Below the pieces are notes generated by a model. That model saw nothing but the letters and a program-made list of their open reading frames with translations. It searched no databases and was not told the DNA's origin. From NCBI GenBank assembly GCA_002343775.1, contig DDSH01000019.1, positions 21,566 through 85,565 of the forward strand: a stretch of 64,000 nucleotides of DNA, read 5' to 3'. The DNA is from Anaerolineales bacterium UBA2395 (lineage in GTDB: Bacteria > Chloroflexota > Anaerolineae > Anaerolineales > Villigracilaceae). A program made the position numbers and the translations under genes. Of this stretch, positions 39,301-49,449 are shown piece after piece. The stretch's first letter is position 1; every line of letters begins with the position of its first letter.

Positions 39301-41798
39301 CTTGGGAAGCAACCAACCGTGATGATCCAAAAATATATAAATATCATTACAGTAATGTTCCGGATAGTCAAATGCACATAGCCAGGACCGAGTTACAGGT
39401 GCCGGCCGAGTTAAAGGCACTGGATATCATATTGACGACAGACCAATCAGAATATGCGCCAGGTGATCCGATCACTGTGGATATTGAGGTGAGGGATGGA
39501 GATCAAAATCCGGTCCTAGCTGAAATTTCTCTAGCGCTCGTGGACGAAGCTATTTTCAGTCTTAGTAATGAACTTTCACCTGCGATTTTCAAAGCCTTTT
39601 ATGGTGCCCGCCCACTTAGTGTGGATACCTATAATTCCATGAACCCGTATCGAGAAATAATCATTGGCGATCGAGGTGGCGGAAGTGATACACCATCCCT
39701 GGCTGGCGTGCGCACAGATTTCCCAGATACAGCTGCCTGGTATCCAGAATTGGTAACTGATTTAAATGGAAAGGTCTCCGTCACATTCACCTTGCCTGAC
39801 AACATTACCAGTTGGCGTTTAAGTGCAAAGGCAATCACCCTAACCCATCAAGTTGGAGAAAAGCATATCAATATCGAAACCAAACAGGATCTGCTTTTAC
39901 GTCCGATTCTGCCAAGGGTCTTGACCACCGGTGATCAAGCACACCTGACTGTCATGGTACATAATTACTCCGATGTAGATCGGACAATCAAGATATCACT
40001 TACTGGAAATGATATAGATATTCAGGACACCTCAACACAATCCCTTATCATTCCATCCAACGGTGTGGTAACAGCAGGATGGAGGGTGATTCCAACAGGT
40101 ACAACTGAAACACAATTAACATTTACGGCAAGTGGCAATGATGGGTCCAGTGATGCGATTCAAATTCCGATCTCGATTCAACCCTTATCAACACGGGATA
40201 TCCAATCAACTTCTGGTGAATTTACCGGGGATCTAACTTTGAATATTCCCATACCGCAAAATCTATTGGTGGATAACAGCCAGATCATTCTTCGAATTAG
40301 TAATTCACCCGCCTCCAGCCTCCTGGATGGGTTGGAATTTCTAACTGGGTACCCTTATGGCTGCGTGGAACAAACGATGAGTCGGGCTATGCCGAATGCA
40401 GTGCTTGGAAGGGCAGTCTCCCAGCTTGGTGTAGGTGGGGAGGAATTCAATGCACAATTAGATCCGCTGATAAATGCCAGCATTCAAAGGTTGTATGGTT
40501 TCCAACACTCAGACGGCGGTTGGGGGTGGTGGTTGGACGACAATAGTGATACCTATCAAAGCGCCTGGGTATTACACGGATTGGCGGTAATCCAGTCTGC
40601 AGGATATCCCATCGAACAAAAAGTTATAGAACGGGCAGCAGGGTATTTAATTCGCAACTTATATAAAATGGACACCCGCACCAAAGCATATGCCTTATTT
40701 AGTATGGCGTTGGCCGGACAGGGCAACCTTGCAGAAACCCAATCCCTAGCAGATGCATCCCTGCGTGAACTCGATCCGTTCAGTCAGGCAGCTTTGGCAC
40801 TGGCTCTTCATCATTTAGGGGATAAAACCCGATCTGAGGCGATCGTAAATGTACTCGAATCATCTGCTGTATTAGAAAAGTCCTTTGCATTTTGGCCGCA
40901 AGATGCTACAGATGGTGAATATCACCGCAAGACAATGGCGTCAAGTTTACGCACAACAGCATTCGTATTATCTGCTATCCTGACTATCGATGGAAAAGAC
41001 AATTTATATGTGGAACCTGCAGCGAATTATTTAATCAATAAACGCAATGGGTATGGTTGGGGAACTACGAACGAAACCTCTTTCACCATTCTGGCGCTCA
41101 CAGATTATTTGGGCACTCAACAAAACACAAATGGTGTAAATGAATACAGAGTTCAACTGAATGGCACCCCATTAGCGGATGGCACATTGGAACGTGGGCA
41201 CATTTCAACGAATATCGAGATTCCTCTTTCTTTATTAAAAAGCAGAACAAACCAGCTGGATTTGAATAGCTCAGGCACTACCCCATTACAATACGATCTC
41301 ATCACTCGTTATACAATTTCAGAATCAGAGATTGAAGCTTCCGGAAATGTGGGTATCACCCGTCGTTATCTTGATCCAAAATCTGGCGATGTCCTAAAAA
41401 CCCTTGTCCTTGGACAATTGGTTCGTGTGGAGTTGTCAGTTCACATGCCTCAACCAGGATCTTACATCCTTATCGAGGATCATCTCCCAGGAGGTTTGGA
41501 AGCACTTAACCAAGGTCTAAACACTACCGGGCATGCAACAGACTATTACAGCGAATACTACGACCCATTAAAGTATCTTTGGCAGGCATTTGGCTATAAC
41601 TACAAGGAAATTCGCGGAGACCGGGTTAGCTTTTTTATAACCGACATGAAAAAGGGATTAACCCTCCTCACCTACTTAACGCGGGCAACCACTTCTGGAA
41701 CATTCACCGCCCTGCCATCAGAGGTGAGTGCTATGTATGACTATCAACTATGGGGTCGATCTTCGGACAATGTCGTCATCGTTCACGACCAAAAGTAG
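36312..41798 (+). CDS. Bacterial alpha-2-macroglobulin with intact thioester
   Basis: 1828-residue exported protein. Signal peptide at about 1-33; three Ig-like domains of the SbsA/Big type (about 50-340, each with a VTFSQSMDQE-like motif); MG domains (about 350-900); bait region around 1080-1150 near MNPYREIIIGDRGGGSD; A2M domain; thioester motif GCVEQ at Gly1350-Gln1354 (Cys1351); and alpha/alpha-toroid (QHSDGGWGWW). A2Ms trap proteases: cleavage of the bait exposes the thioester, which couples to the attacker. No lipobox is seen, so it may be free or held by the N-terminal signal anchor. AGGAGG RBS. More AT-rich than the left half of the window. Confidence 0.93.
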   Translation: MLTVTGKKAGIWTVVLIYVLTSIGIGNAKALPPAQYLSPTVINHVENNSANIPHILQVYPKGGFLSDRSSSIQVTFSQSMDQEQTESAFSIQPDLPHAFKWLDAITLQIEFTELFKPGTQYALTFYGEKAIDINGQNLKEDYRWYYWLDPFTIDLEIPEPNKIKLTFSHSINWSKSHIPFEIQPPLEGQWIWQNTKTLEFIGSTSIPPAKHYTLQLKSPLYDKFGEIVFDERPLSFNAPAPVESVQPKDGEYVHEDFSAIQIIFNKPVEKLSAQNAFSIRPAIKGRFSWDRSEGSSFDNILIFTPTELFQGEQDYTVSISPALKDIANRPLILEPFQWKFTVRDYYSSYPAIASFGGYGSNVQVVDVNGPRRVQYSGTDPIQFEAYRYDLNDFVKLYSEDFGRGYSLPRITLPDPSENRLVASWNSTDDEIGGIRETIIPPQIAPGLYVLNMKHDGRSYSQLFLILSRNTVMAKIYGDQIFVWVTDINGDAISNAEIRLYSSRGEKIREGRTDEQGLYQGLVPTGYQPMLVTARVGGTGDADVAVTGLNEGWDSYDGWVQYNNDPARYLVYTYTDRPIYKPGQTINYKAIIRHDYDVRYSIPAEDAPITIHIRDPRNNLIQSTQMTTNEFGTVNGSFTISEGAPLGYYAIEIDIEGEISRQIFRIEDYRKPEYQVTLEPSNPQADNQLISGETLDLDVDVNYFFGEPVSNAKLTYRYYRLHPYYDWWNSNPEEVQYTWYAVWEEEENVLSTNEDGKAKLQLWTDQGGYFEYGTFGDWRSSLRTKTFAVEVTADDGNNQPVSGYYIYTVANAAEKIGLDTSGYFKTPNTPFIVQANVQELSGAPVPLRDLSLEVSRWNRETYKYATTPETFSMTTDMNGISTLKLQLDAGYYKLTLTGLDALGNRMTSESWLSIFSKNSRWNEDTYEPLVISAENKSYQPNETAKFMIESSFDGPALLTFERGSVLHAQQVLLTAPFTLIETDILPEYAPNVYVTVNAWEATNRDDPKIYKYHYSNVPDSQMHIARTELQVPAELKALDIILTTDQSEYAPGDPITVDIEVRDGDQNPVLAEISLALVDEAIFSLSNELSPAIFKAFYGARPLSVDTYNSMNPYREIIIGDRGGGSDTPSLAGVRTDFPDTAAWYPELVTDLNGKVSVTFTLPDNITSWRLSAKAITLTHQVGEKHINIETKQDLLLRPILPRVLTTGDQAHLTVMVHNYSDVDRTIKISLTGNDIDIQDTSTQSLIIPSNGVVTAGWRVIPTGTTETQLTFTASGNDGSSDAIQIPISIQPLSTRDIQSTSGEFTGDLTLNIPIPQNLLVDNSQIILRISNSPASSLLDGLEFLTGYPYGCVEQTMSRAMPNAVLGRAVSQLGVGGEEFNAQLDPLINASIQRLYGFQHSDGGWGWWLDDNSDTYQSAWVLHGLAVIQSAGYPIEQKVIERAAGYLIRNLYKMDTRTKAYALFSMALAGQGNLAETQSLADASLRELDPFSQAALALALHHLGDKTRSEAIVNVLESSAVLEKSFAFWPQDATDGEYHRKTMASSLRTTAFVLSAILTIDGKDNLYVEPAANYLINKRNGYGWGTTNETSFTILALTDYLGTQQNTNGVNEYRVQLNGTPLADGTLERGHISTNIEIPLSLLKSRTNQLDLNSSGTTPLQYDLITRYTISESEIEASGNVGITRRYLDPKSGDVLKTLVLGQLVRVELSVHMPQPGSYILIEDHLPGGLEALNQGLNTTGHATDYYSEYYDPLKYLWQAFGYNYKEIRGDRVSFFITDMKKGLTLLTYLTRATTSGTFTALPSEVSAMYDYQLWGRSSDNVVIVHDQK

Positions 41799-41931
41799 CA
41801 GAAGTATTCCATGATCGAGGATTCTTAAGATAAACAGATCTATTTAAGAATAAAACATATAGATCAGCAAAGATGCGATGATAGCAAACAAACACATGAC
41901 TGATACCTAGAACGAAAATAAGGAAATGTAA

Positions 41932-44900
41932 ATGGCGATGATCTCAAGAAACCTAAACCTCTTAAAAGTATCGTTATTTATGATTATGATTGCCTTGGGC
42001 TTTTTCGGTCTGCTATCCTGTTCGCCAAAAAGCGCTGACATCACAGATCCTCAGAATCTTTACCAATTTAAACTAAAGAATGAATTCGGAAGTGGCATTG
42101 TGGAGGCGGCGGATTGGTCGCCGGACGGCAGCACCTTTGCTCTGGCCACCTCCCTAGGTGTGGATATTTATGATTCGCAGACACTTGAAATCATTGCAAC
42201 ACTGGAAACTGGTCAATGGAATCAAGAAATTGAATATAGTCCTGATGGTAAGTTTTTGGCGGTTGGGGGAGAAGAGAATATTATCCAACTTTGGGATCTT
42301 CAAACCAAAGAATTGCTTCACTCATTCGCTGCCACTGGTCCGGAACCATATTATGGTAATTACCTTTCCTTCTCTTTCAGTGAAGACGGTCGAAAATTAG
42401 TCTCTGCTCAATATCAAACGGTTTATCTTTGGGATGTCACCACCGGAGATTTGCTTGACTCGTTTCCAGGTCACCTTCAAGGAATTGGAAGTGTAGCACT
42501 CAGCCCAGACGATAAAACCATTGTGGCGGCCGGTACACGAGGTATTTTTGTGCGTGATGTCGCCAGCCGTGAACTGTTATATCCACCCATTGATGAATCG
42601 GCGGAACAAATTGTCTCGGTCTACTTTGCGCCAGGTGGTAAACAGTTCTTTACGATTCATAATAGTTGGGTATATGAAAGTAACATCTCAAGCTCAAGTT
42701 ACCATGAAAGCAAAATCAGATATTGGGATTTGTCTAACGGGGAATTATTAAATGAAAATGTAATTGGTAACGACCAGATCAATGAGACAGATAATGATCC
42801 GGAACACCAAACCCTTATCTTGGGAGAGAGTAATGGATTCCGGGTTTGGAACCAATCTACTCGGAGAGAAATCTTGTTTATATCCGGTCAAACCGGACAC
42901 CTGAACTCCATCTCATTAAGTCCCGACGGGAAAAAGCTGATTACAGTTGGAAATGACTTTGGAAATGGATTGACCCAGGTATGGGATTTGACCAACAAAC
43001 AAGTGATTAAAACCTTCGACAAATACACTCTTCCACCTTTCGGTTTCGCTTTGAGCCCTGACGAAAAATTGGCTGCCATTATTTACAGAAATCAAACCAG
43101 AATCATGGATGCAACTTCCGGTCAAACACTTTATACCCTGAACGGTGGTAATCCAATCGCTTTTAGCCCGGACAGCCAAATAATTGCGTATACCGCGGGT
43201 TTTAATCAGCTTGTTTTTGCTGATGCGAGAAGCGGTGAGAATCTGCCAATTCCTGTGATTTCATGTCCGGAGATAAAAGCGATAGCCTTTAACCCAGATG
43301 GGAAGACCATAGCAATGGGAGGAGATTCGTGTGATCTTCAAATCCGTGACGTTCGCACAGGAACCTTAATCAAAAACCTCAGTCAGGTGCCAGGCAATGA
43401 ATATTTATATTTGGACACTTTATCCTACACCCCGGATGGCCAGATGCTCATCCTCTCAGGTTATCGACTTAAATTTCTGGATGCTCAAACGGGAGGAATC
43501 ATAAGCGAGGAAGATGCTGGATACAACGACCACCTGACTGCTCTTAGCCCCGATGGTAGATATCTAGCCATCAGTGGGTTTGGAGAATATTCGAAAAAAG
43601 ATGTTGTTCAAATCAGGGATGTTGCGTCTGAACAAATAGTTTTAAACATTAGCACCTTGCAAGATGATATCAAGAATTTAACCTTTGGAGCCGATAAGCG
43701 CACCTTGATGATCGTTGGCGAAAACATAGAATTTTGGGACCTATGGGACAGGAAACCTTTAGCCAACGTAAAATTAACAGAGAATCCGCCAAGTGGTGTG
43801 GCATTACTGCAAAACGGAAAAGAGTTGCTGTTAATTAATGACAAAGGGGAACTTCAACATTGGTCATTCCAGCCTGATCCACAGTTGGCATTGGGTAATC
43901 AACCCACGCCAACCTATATTCCTACTCTTACAACCACTCCAGATATTCCGAAAATTGAATTGACTCAAATTGCAGAGGTTGGCAGGGGGTATGGGTCCCG
44001 TGTGGATTATTCCCCAGATGGGACAATTGCAGCTTTCGTAGAAAACAATACTTTGAGATGGTTTGATGCAAAGTCTCTTCAAGAGCTTGGATCGCTGGAA
44101 ATTGGTGAAGTTCTTGGAGGCGTTCTAATCAGCCCCAACAATAAGATCGCAGTAGTTGACGATTATACTGGCGCACAGATCGTAGATCTCGAGACTCGAC
44201 AGATAATCGGAAAAGCATATGGAGGAAACGGATCAGCCTTTGGATTTACATTCTCCAAGGACAGTCAGTATCTGGCTTACACAGTTGGTGACCGCACTAC
44301 TGGCGGATCCTATCATTACATTAATCTTTGGAATGTTTCAATGGAAAGTGACGCCTTTGCTGAATGGGGTTTCTTCCCGACCCTTCTAGATGGTCGTTAC
44401 CACACCATGAGCGCACCCGCCATCAGTCCGGATGCAAAACTTGTTGCAGCTGGGCACAGTGATAAACGCGTTTATGTCTGGGATCTGCACACAGGCGAAA
44501 CCCGTTTCATATTGGAAGGTCATGGCGGGGAAGTCAACAGTGTGGATTTCAGTCCAAATGGCAAGTGGCTTGCCTCAGGTAGTGACGACGGAACAGTCCG
44601 TATCTGGGATCCTTCCAAAGGAAAGCTTATTCAAGTCATTACAGGGTTTAAGAACGATATATGGCGTATTCGCTTTATGTCCAATGGTCAGGAGTTGCGA
44701 GTCTATCTTGCTGAATGGGACGAATATCGGGTCAACTTATCAACCAATCGGATCACTCATCAACCGCAGGCTATAAGCACCCCAGACCCGCTTGAAATTC
44801 AACAATACCAACAAGGTTTCTCAACGGGAAACAGCAGCATTTTTAGCGAGGTGCTCTTCAGTCCAGATGGAAAAACACTTGCCACTGCAAGCCAGAATGT

Positions 44901-47778
44901 ACTATTGTGGGACATTCCCACACAGGAATTATTGATGTTCCTGGACAATCCATCTAGTGGGCTCCTGCGCGGCATGGCCTTTAATACAGATGGTTCCCAA
45001 CTCGCGGCTACAACTGCTGATGAACAAGTAATCATCTGGGATACGCGAAGCGGTGAGATCATTTTTTCACGAAAGAGTAATTTCTTAACTGGATCAAGTG
45101 TAATTTATGGCTATGGCGATTCAGAATGGGGGCCTGCACGCAGTGGCAGTCTAGTGGCTGAACAAGAACTGTCATTCTCACCGATTGAAAACCTGCTTGC
45201 ATTCGGGAACGATAACACAATCGAAATATGGGATGTGACCAACAATATCCTAGTTGCTGAAATGGTAAATCCCAAGGGGTACTATGCAACTCAAGTATCG
45301 TTTTCCGCCGATGGTAGCCGTCTTTACGCGATCATCAACCGTAATCGCATTGCCCAAATCTGGGACATTCCTACGGAAAAACTGATCCGCCAGGTGGAAC
45401 TGCCTGACGTGGATGCAAATGCCTTCAGTGCGATCGCACTACAAGGGTCGGTTTTTGCCAGGAATAACATTGATGGTCAAGGAAACGCAAAGATTGAAGT
45501 ATGGGATTTGGAGAAGGATCTATCTGTTTCGATCCTGGCAGGTTCCTCATCGAACGAGCCCCTGGTCTTTAGCCCGAATGGAGATCTGTTGGTTACTTTT
45601 GGGAATGACGACAACTTATATATTTGGGATACCTCAACTGGCAGATTAGTGTACACAACGAAATTCGATTTCTACCCGGGCGGCGCATCCATCAGCCCGG
45701 ATAACAAATACCTGGCAATCGGGCATTCCGGCAAAGCTTCCATATTCAACTTTGAGCCGCTTTTGCAACTTGCAAAACAACCAAATCTTCAAGTTGCCAC
45801 TCCACAAGCTACACCAACCCCTTTCATCCTCGCCTGGCCGACAGCTACTCCCGCCCCAACGATGATCCCATCATCGGATTCAACAACAGATAACACCAAG
45901 AGCATTGAAATTGGCAATGCGTCCCAAGTTCAAGAGAAAACCAGATTCAGCAAAGGCACGATAGAGGAAGTAATTTGGTCGCTTGATGGCGCTTCCATAC
46001 TGGTATCTGGTTCGATGGGTAATTCGGAATACACCATTAATACTTTAAATGGCAACTTCACAAATTCGTCTGATAACGAACATAACGGTTGGACATACCA
46101 TTCAGTCTCATTACCTGATGGTCAAATCCTATCTACAGGTACCAATTTTGGCAGAGTATATGTATGGGATGATACTACTGGCAGGACATTGGTCGATCTC
46201 GAGGGAGGTGGTGAACCCGTTCTCAGCCCGGATGGGAATTTGTTGGTCTATCTAAACCCGGATGTTAAACTGGAAGTGTACGACATTGCCAATCAAGAAT
46301 CTTTGACAATCCTTGAAAGCTATTCCAATTATTCACTACGCCCTATCTTCAGTCCCGATGGTCAGTATGTGGCTGCCGTTCAGTCTTTGGGCTGGCGGCT
46401 CAGGTATGAAGACTCGATCCGAATTTGGAATGCCCGAACTGGAGAGATTGTCAACGCCCTTTCTGGTCCCGACAATGACATCACCAATATGTCTTTCAGT
46501 GTAGATGGAAAATTTATGGTCGGTGCAGCGGGCGGCTCGGCATGGGTTTGGGATTTGCGCCCGGGAGCAATACCAGATGAAATGGGACTTTACCCCGTGG
46601 AATTAAAAGATAACCTGAACATATATCCCCGCAAAGTGACTGCTGCAACGCTCAGCCCGGACAACAAAATATTAGCTGTCGGCACAAGCGAACATACTCT
46701 TAAGTTATACGATCGTGGAACAAAGGAAGTAATTCGTGAACTGAATGGGCATTCAGCATCTATTCGCGCTCTAGTCTTTAGTCCCAATGGGCAGTATCTA
46801 GTCTCTGTCGATCAAGACGGAAACCTTATTCTTTGGGAGGTTGCTTCGGGAAAACGACTTGCGGACTTGCATGACCACAGTGGTCCAGTTGCCGGATTAC
46901 TGTATCAACTGGATGGCGACCTTGTCGCATGGGGAGAGGGAACAACCTGGGAACTATCCCCCTCTGACGGTCAAATCCTTCACAAAACTCAAATCAAATC
47001 CAACGGCTCAATCCTAGCTGCAAGTCCCGCAGGCGATCTGCTAGCAGTGTATGAACCTTTCACCGTTTCTTTGCTCGATGCCCAAAGTGGAATAATTATC
47101 CAAGAACTTGAAGGGGAAGCAGAAGATCCCTGGGTTGAGTATCAGCAGGAAGGTTTGGTTTTTCGCCGCTTCTACGCGGCAAGCTTCAGTGCAGATGGCG
47201 ATCGTCTGGCAACGGCAGGGACTGGAGGAGTTTGGTATTACGACACATCTAGCAATCGATTGTTACAACAATTCCCCGGAAATAATGCCCAAAAAATAGT
47301 ACTTAGCCCAGATGGACAATGGATGTTGACGTCTTTGTATGAACAGTACAGTCCCATATCTGTGTATGATTTGCAAAGTGGAAATATTCTATTTTCTCTG
47401 GATGAGGCGTTTAGGGGCAGTGACATACCACAGGCTATTTTTAGCCCGGATGGACACTGGGTGGGAATGATTCAAATCACCTGGGATGGTCCATATAAAC
47501 TAAACATCTATGACACAGTTACAAAGCAATTAACCATGAGCATACCTCTGGGCGAGGATATTCCATTGAGCAGTTTGGCATTCAATCCAACTGGGAGTTT
47601 AGTTGCTGTGGGGCGGGCTGACGGTGAAATTCTTTTGATTGACGTCAATCAGATGGATGTGGTTGTAACCCTTATTGGTCACCGAGGAGCAGTGGACCAT
47701 CTGATTTTTTCTCCAGATGGTCGCTATTTGGTTTCCGGATCCAATGATGGAACTAATCGCACTTGGGGTTTACCATGA
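41932..47778 (+). CDS. Giant WD40-repeat lipoprotein
   Basis: 1948-residue lipoprotein with lipobox GLLSC (Cys30) and dozens of WD40 blades from about residue 60 to the end. Blades show SPDGK and WD dipeptides (for example DFSPNGKWLASGSDDGTVRIWD near residue 865). Two Thr/Pro-rich linkers, near residues 660 and 1290, divide it into three multi-propeller blocks. Such proteins act as extracellular scaffolds. It follows the A2M gene by 133 nt on the same strand, in a region with an inverted repeat ATTCTTAA/TTAAGAAT. An ATG 6 nt later is an alternative start. Confidence 0.9.
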   Translation: MAMISRNLNLLKVSLFMIMIALGFFGLLSCSPKSADITDPQNLYQFKLKNEFGSGIVEAADWSPDGSTFALATSLGVDIYDSQTLEIIATLETGQWNQEIEYSPDGKFLAVGGEENIIQLWDLQTKELLHSFAATGPEPYYGNYLSFSFSEDGRKLVSAQYQTVYLWDVTTGDLLDSFPGHLQGIGSVALSPDDKTIVAAGTRGIFVRDVASRELLYPPIDESAEQIVSVYFAPGGKQFFTIHNSWVYESNISSSSYHESKIRYWDLSNGELLNENVIGNDQINETDNDPEHQTLILGESNGFRVWNQSTRREILFISGQTGHLNSISLSPDGKKLITVGNDFGNGLTQVWDLTNKQVIKTFDKYTLPPFGFALSPDEKLAAIIYRNQTRIMDATSGQTLYTLNGGNPIAFSPDSQIIAYTAGFNQLVFADARSGENLPIPVISCPEIKAIAFNPDGKTIAMGGDSCDLQIRDVRTGTLIKNLSQVPGNEYLYLDTLSYTPDGQMLILSGYRLKFLDAQTGGIISEEDAGYNDHLTALSPDGRYLAISGFGEYSKKDVVQIRDVASEQIVLNISTLQDDIKNLTFGADKRTLMIVGENIEFWDLWDRKPLANVKLTENPPSGVALLQNGKELLLINDKGELQHWSFQPDPQLALGNQPTPTYIPTLTTTPDIPKIELTQIAEVGRGYGSRVDYSPDGTIAAFVENNTLRWFDAKSLQELGSLEIGEVLGGVLISPNNKIAVVDDYTGAQIVDLETRQIIGKAYGGNGSAFGFTFSKDSQYLAYTVGDRTTGGSYHYINLWNVSMESDAFAEWGFFPTLLDGRYHTMSAPAISPDAKLVAAGHSDKRVYVWDLHTGETRFILEGHGGEVNSVDFSPNGKWLASGSDDGTVRIWDPSKGKLIQVITGFKNDIWRIRFMSNGQELRVYLAEWDEYRVNLSTNRITHQPQAISTPDPLEIQQYQQGFSTGNSSIFSEVLFSPDGKTLATASQNVLLWDIPTQELLMFLDNPSSGLLRGMAFNTDGSQLAATTADEQVIIWDTRSGEIIFSRKSNFLTGSSVIYGYGDSEWGPARSGSLVAEQELSFSPIENLLAFGNDNTIEIWDVTNNILVAEMVNPKGYYATQVSFSADGSRLYAIINRNRIAQIWDIPTEKLIRQVELPDVDANAFSAIALQGSVFARNNIDGQGNAKIEVWDLEKDLSVSILAGSSSNEPLVFSPNGDLLVTFGNDDNLYIWDTSTGRLVYTTKFDFYPGGASISPDNKYLAIGHSGKASIFNFEPLLQLAKQPNLQVATPQATPTPFILAWPTATPAPTMIPSSDSTTDNTKSIEIGNASQVQEKTRFSKGTIEEVIWSLDGASILVSGSMGNSEYTINTLNGNFTNSSDNEHNGWTYHSVSLPDGQILSTGTNFGRVYVWDDTTGRTLVDLEGGGEPVLSPDGNLLVYLNPDVKLEVYDIANQESLTILESYSNYSLRPIFSPDGQYVAAVQSLGWRLRYEDSIRIWNARTGEIVNALSGPDNDITNMSFSVDGKFMVGAAGGSAWVWDLRPGAIPDEMGLYPVELKDNLNIYPRKVTAATLSPDNKILAVGTSEHTLKLYDRGTKEVIRELNGHSASIRALVFSPNGQYLVSVDQDGNLILWEVASGKRLADLHDHSGPVAGLLYQLDGDLVAWGEGTTWELSPSDGQILHKTQIKSNGSILAASPAGDLLAVYEPFTVSLLDAQSGIIIQELEGEAEDPWVEYQQEGLVFRRFYAASFSADGDRLATAGTGGVWYYDTSSNRLLQQFPGNNAQKIVLSPDGQWMLTSLYEQYSPISVYDLQSGNILFSLDEAFRGSDIPQAIFSPDGHWVGMIQITWDGPYKLNIYDTVTKQLTMSIPLGEDIPLSSLAFNPTGSLVAVGRADGEILLIDVNQMDVVVTLIGHRGAVDHLIFSPDGRYLVSGSNDGTNRTWGLP

Positions 47779-47836
47779 TCAAATAACTGGAGGAAAGCTC
47801 GATATAATTGAGTTCGACATTGGAGGTTTAACAAAC

Positions 47837-48475
47837 ATGATCACCCTTACCTTTGCAGGCGACGAATCGGGAGATGTCAGTTTTAATTTTGGGAAGGGAG
47901 CATCCCGTTACTTTGTGATTGCCTTGATCGCAACCAAAAAGCCTCAGGAACTGCGCGAAATGCTGGATGAGATTCGAACTGAATTTCATCTACCCGCTGG
48001 ATACGAATTCGGGTTTAACTCGATGGGATCTGCAGCGAAGTTGCGCCAAAAGGTGTTCAACCACCTTAGCAAAGCGGACTTCTCTGCCTGGGCGATCATT
48101 GTGGATAAAACCATGTTGCCCCAAATCTACGCGGACGTTCCACGCCTGAGTTTTTACCTATTCTTTGCTACGGAACTTTTACAGGTCATTCCCGAAGAAA
48201 TGCGTGAAGGAGCAACGTTGATTCTGGATGAATTCAGTGGGGAGAAGGATCTGCCACTTGAATTGCGAAGATACATGAAAAAACGAAATATCCCGCGTCA
48301 ATTTAACCGTGTGTTGACCAAGCGCTCGAAAAGTGAGCCATTAATCCAAATTGCGGACCTAGTTGCAGGCTCAGTCTTCCGCCGTGACGCACGTGGAGAA
48401 TCAGATGCGTATGAAAAAATTCAGGGAAAGTTCGTGAAGTTGATCGACTATCAAGAAAGCAACCCGCCCCGCTAG
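47837..48475 (+). CDS. DUF3800-domain protein
   Basis: 212-residue protein with the DUF3800 signature: FAGDESGDV near the start, a central ILDEFSG and a C-terminal PLIQIADLVAGSVFR. The acidic residues resemble an RNase H-like active site, and the family is common in defence islands and mobile elements, but its activity is not established. The ATG at 47837 has GGAGG 10 nt upstream; a longer frame overlaps the WD40 gene. The stop codon falls inside a structured GC-rich element. Confidence 0.82.
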   Translation: MITLTFAGDESGDVSFNFGKGASRYFVIALIATKKPQELREMLDEIRTEFHLPAGYEFGFNSMGSAAKLRQKVFNHLSKADFSAWAIIVDKTMLPQIYADVPRLSFYLFFATELLQVIPEEMREGATLILDEFSGEKDLPLELRRYMKKRNIPRQFNRVLTKRSKSEPLIQIADLVAGSVFRRDARGESDAYEKIQGKFVKLIDYQESNPPR

Positions 48476-48540
48476 CCGCACCGTCAGCACTTCCAGACGG
48501 GGGCGGTGCCGCCACAGTAGGCGACATTTCGCGGGGCAGG
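48463..48540. other. GC-rich multibranch structured element
   Basis: Outer stem GCCCCGC (48466-48472) with GCGGGGC (48531-48537), extended by CC/GG. Arm one is GCACCG (48478-48483) with CGGTGC (48504-48509). Arm two is CGCC/GGCG (48510-48513, 48520-48523) around ACAGTA. This gives a three-way junction. It is much more GC-rich than its surroundings and starts inside the DUF3800 gene end. Confidence 0.5.
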
Positions 48541-48624
48541 ACAAGCCGCAGGGCTTTTACAATTGAATCTTACTGATTTTTGCCATTGAAGTCAACCTCG
48601 TTTTTCATTCTGCATTCATTTACT

Positions 48625-49449
48625 ATGAAACTCTCCTCCACCCTCACTACCTCCACCACCCGTACCCTAGGCCCTGCTTGTCTCTTTGGCGCGATTGCAG
48701 GTGACATGATTGGCTCCCGTCACGAATGGAAAGCCTGTACTGATCCACAGTTTGTGCTGTTTTCAAAAAGTTCCAAATTCACAGACGACTCTGTTCTCAC
48801 GATTGCAGTGGCAGATGCCATTATCAATAAACGCGGATATGGAGAATCCATCGTGGAATATGCAAGACGCTACCCGAAAGCAGGGTATGGGAGTTATTTC
48901 CGTCGCTGGTTGAAAGAAGATGGCATTGAACCCTACAACAGCTTTGGAAATGGGTCTGCCATGCGGGTTAGCCCAATCGGTTGGGCTTTCAATTCGGTGG
49001 GAGATGTTCTACTTGAAGCTGAACGGTCCGCTTCTGTAACGCATAATCACCCTGAAGGCATCAAAGGCGCGCAGTCTGTGGCGTTGGCAATCTATCTCGC
49101 GCGGACTGGGGTTGAGAAGGAAGAAATCCGTCAGGAAATAGAAACCCGCTTCGGCTATGACTTGAGGCGGTCTTTGGATGAGATCCGCCCAAACTATCAA
49201 TGGGATTCGACCTGCCCTGGATCTGTTCCTGAATCGATCATCGCGTTTTTAGAGTCGACAGATTTCGAAAGTGCTGTTCGCAACGCGATCTTGTTGGGTG
49301 GAGATGCTGATACGATGGCAGCCATTTCAGGCTCGATCGCTGAAGCCTACTATGGGAGCATACCCCATGAGATTGAAGCTGAGGTCCGCAGTAGATTGGC
49401 ACCTGAACTACTCAAAATAGTTGAGTTATTTGCCTCATCTCACTTGTAA
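48625..49449 (+). CDS. ADP-ribosylglycohydrolase (DraG family)
   Basis: 274-residue hydrolase that removes ADP-ribose from proteins or nucleic acids. Metal-binding motifs are FTDDSVLTIAVADA, NSFGNGSAMRVSPIGW, THNHPEGIKGAQSVA and GGDADTMAAISGSIAEAYYG. The ATG at 48625 is preferred over a TTG at 48580. It lies between the DUF3800 gene and the restriction-like operon, a context in which ADP-ribose chemistry could serve defence, although this is only positional evidence. Confidence 0.9.
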   Translation: MKLSSTLTTSTTRTLGPACLFGAIAGDMIGSRHEWKACTDPQFVLFSKSSKFTDDSVLTIAVADAIINKRGYGESIVEYARRYPKAGYGSYFRRWLKEDGIEPYNSFGNGSAMRVSPIGWAFNSVGDVLLEAERSASVTHNHPEGIKGAQSVALAIYLARTGVEKEEIRQEIETRFGYDLRRSLDEIRPNYQWDSTCPGSVPESIIAFLESTDFESAVRNAILLGGDADTMAAISGSIAEAYYGSIPHEIEAEVRSRLAPELLKIVELFASSHL

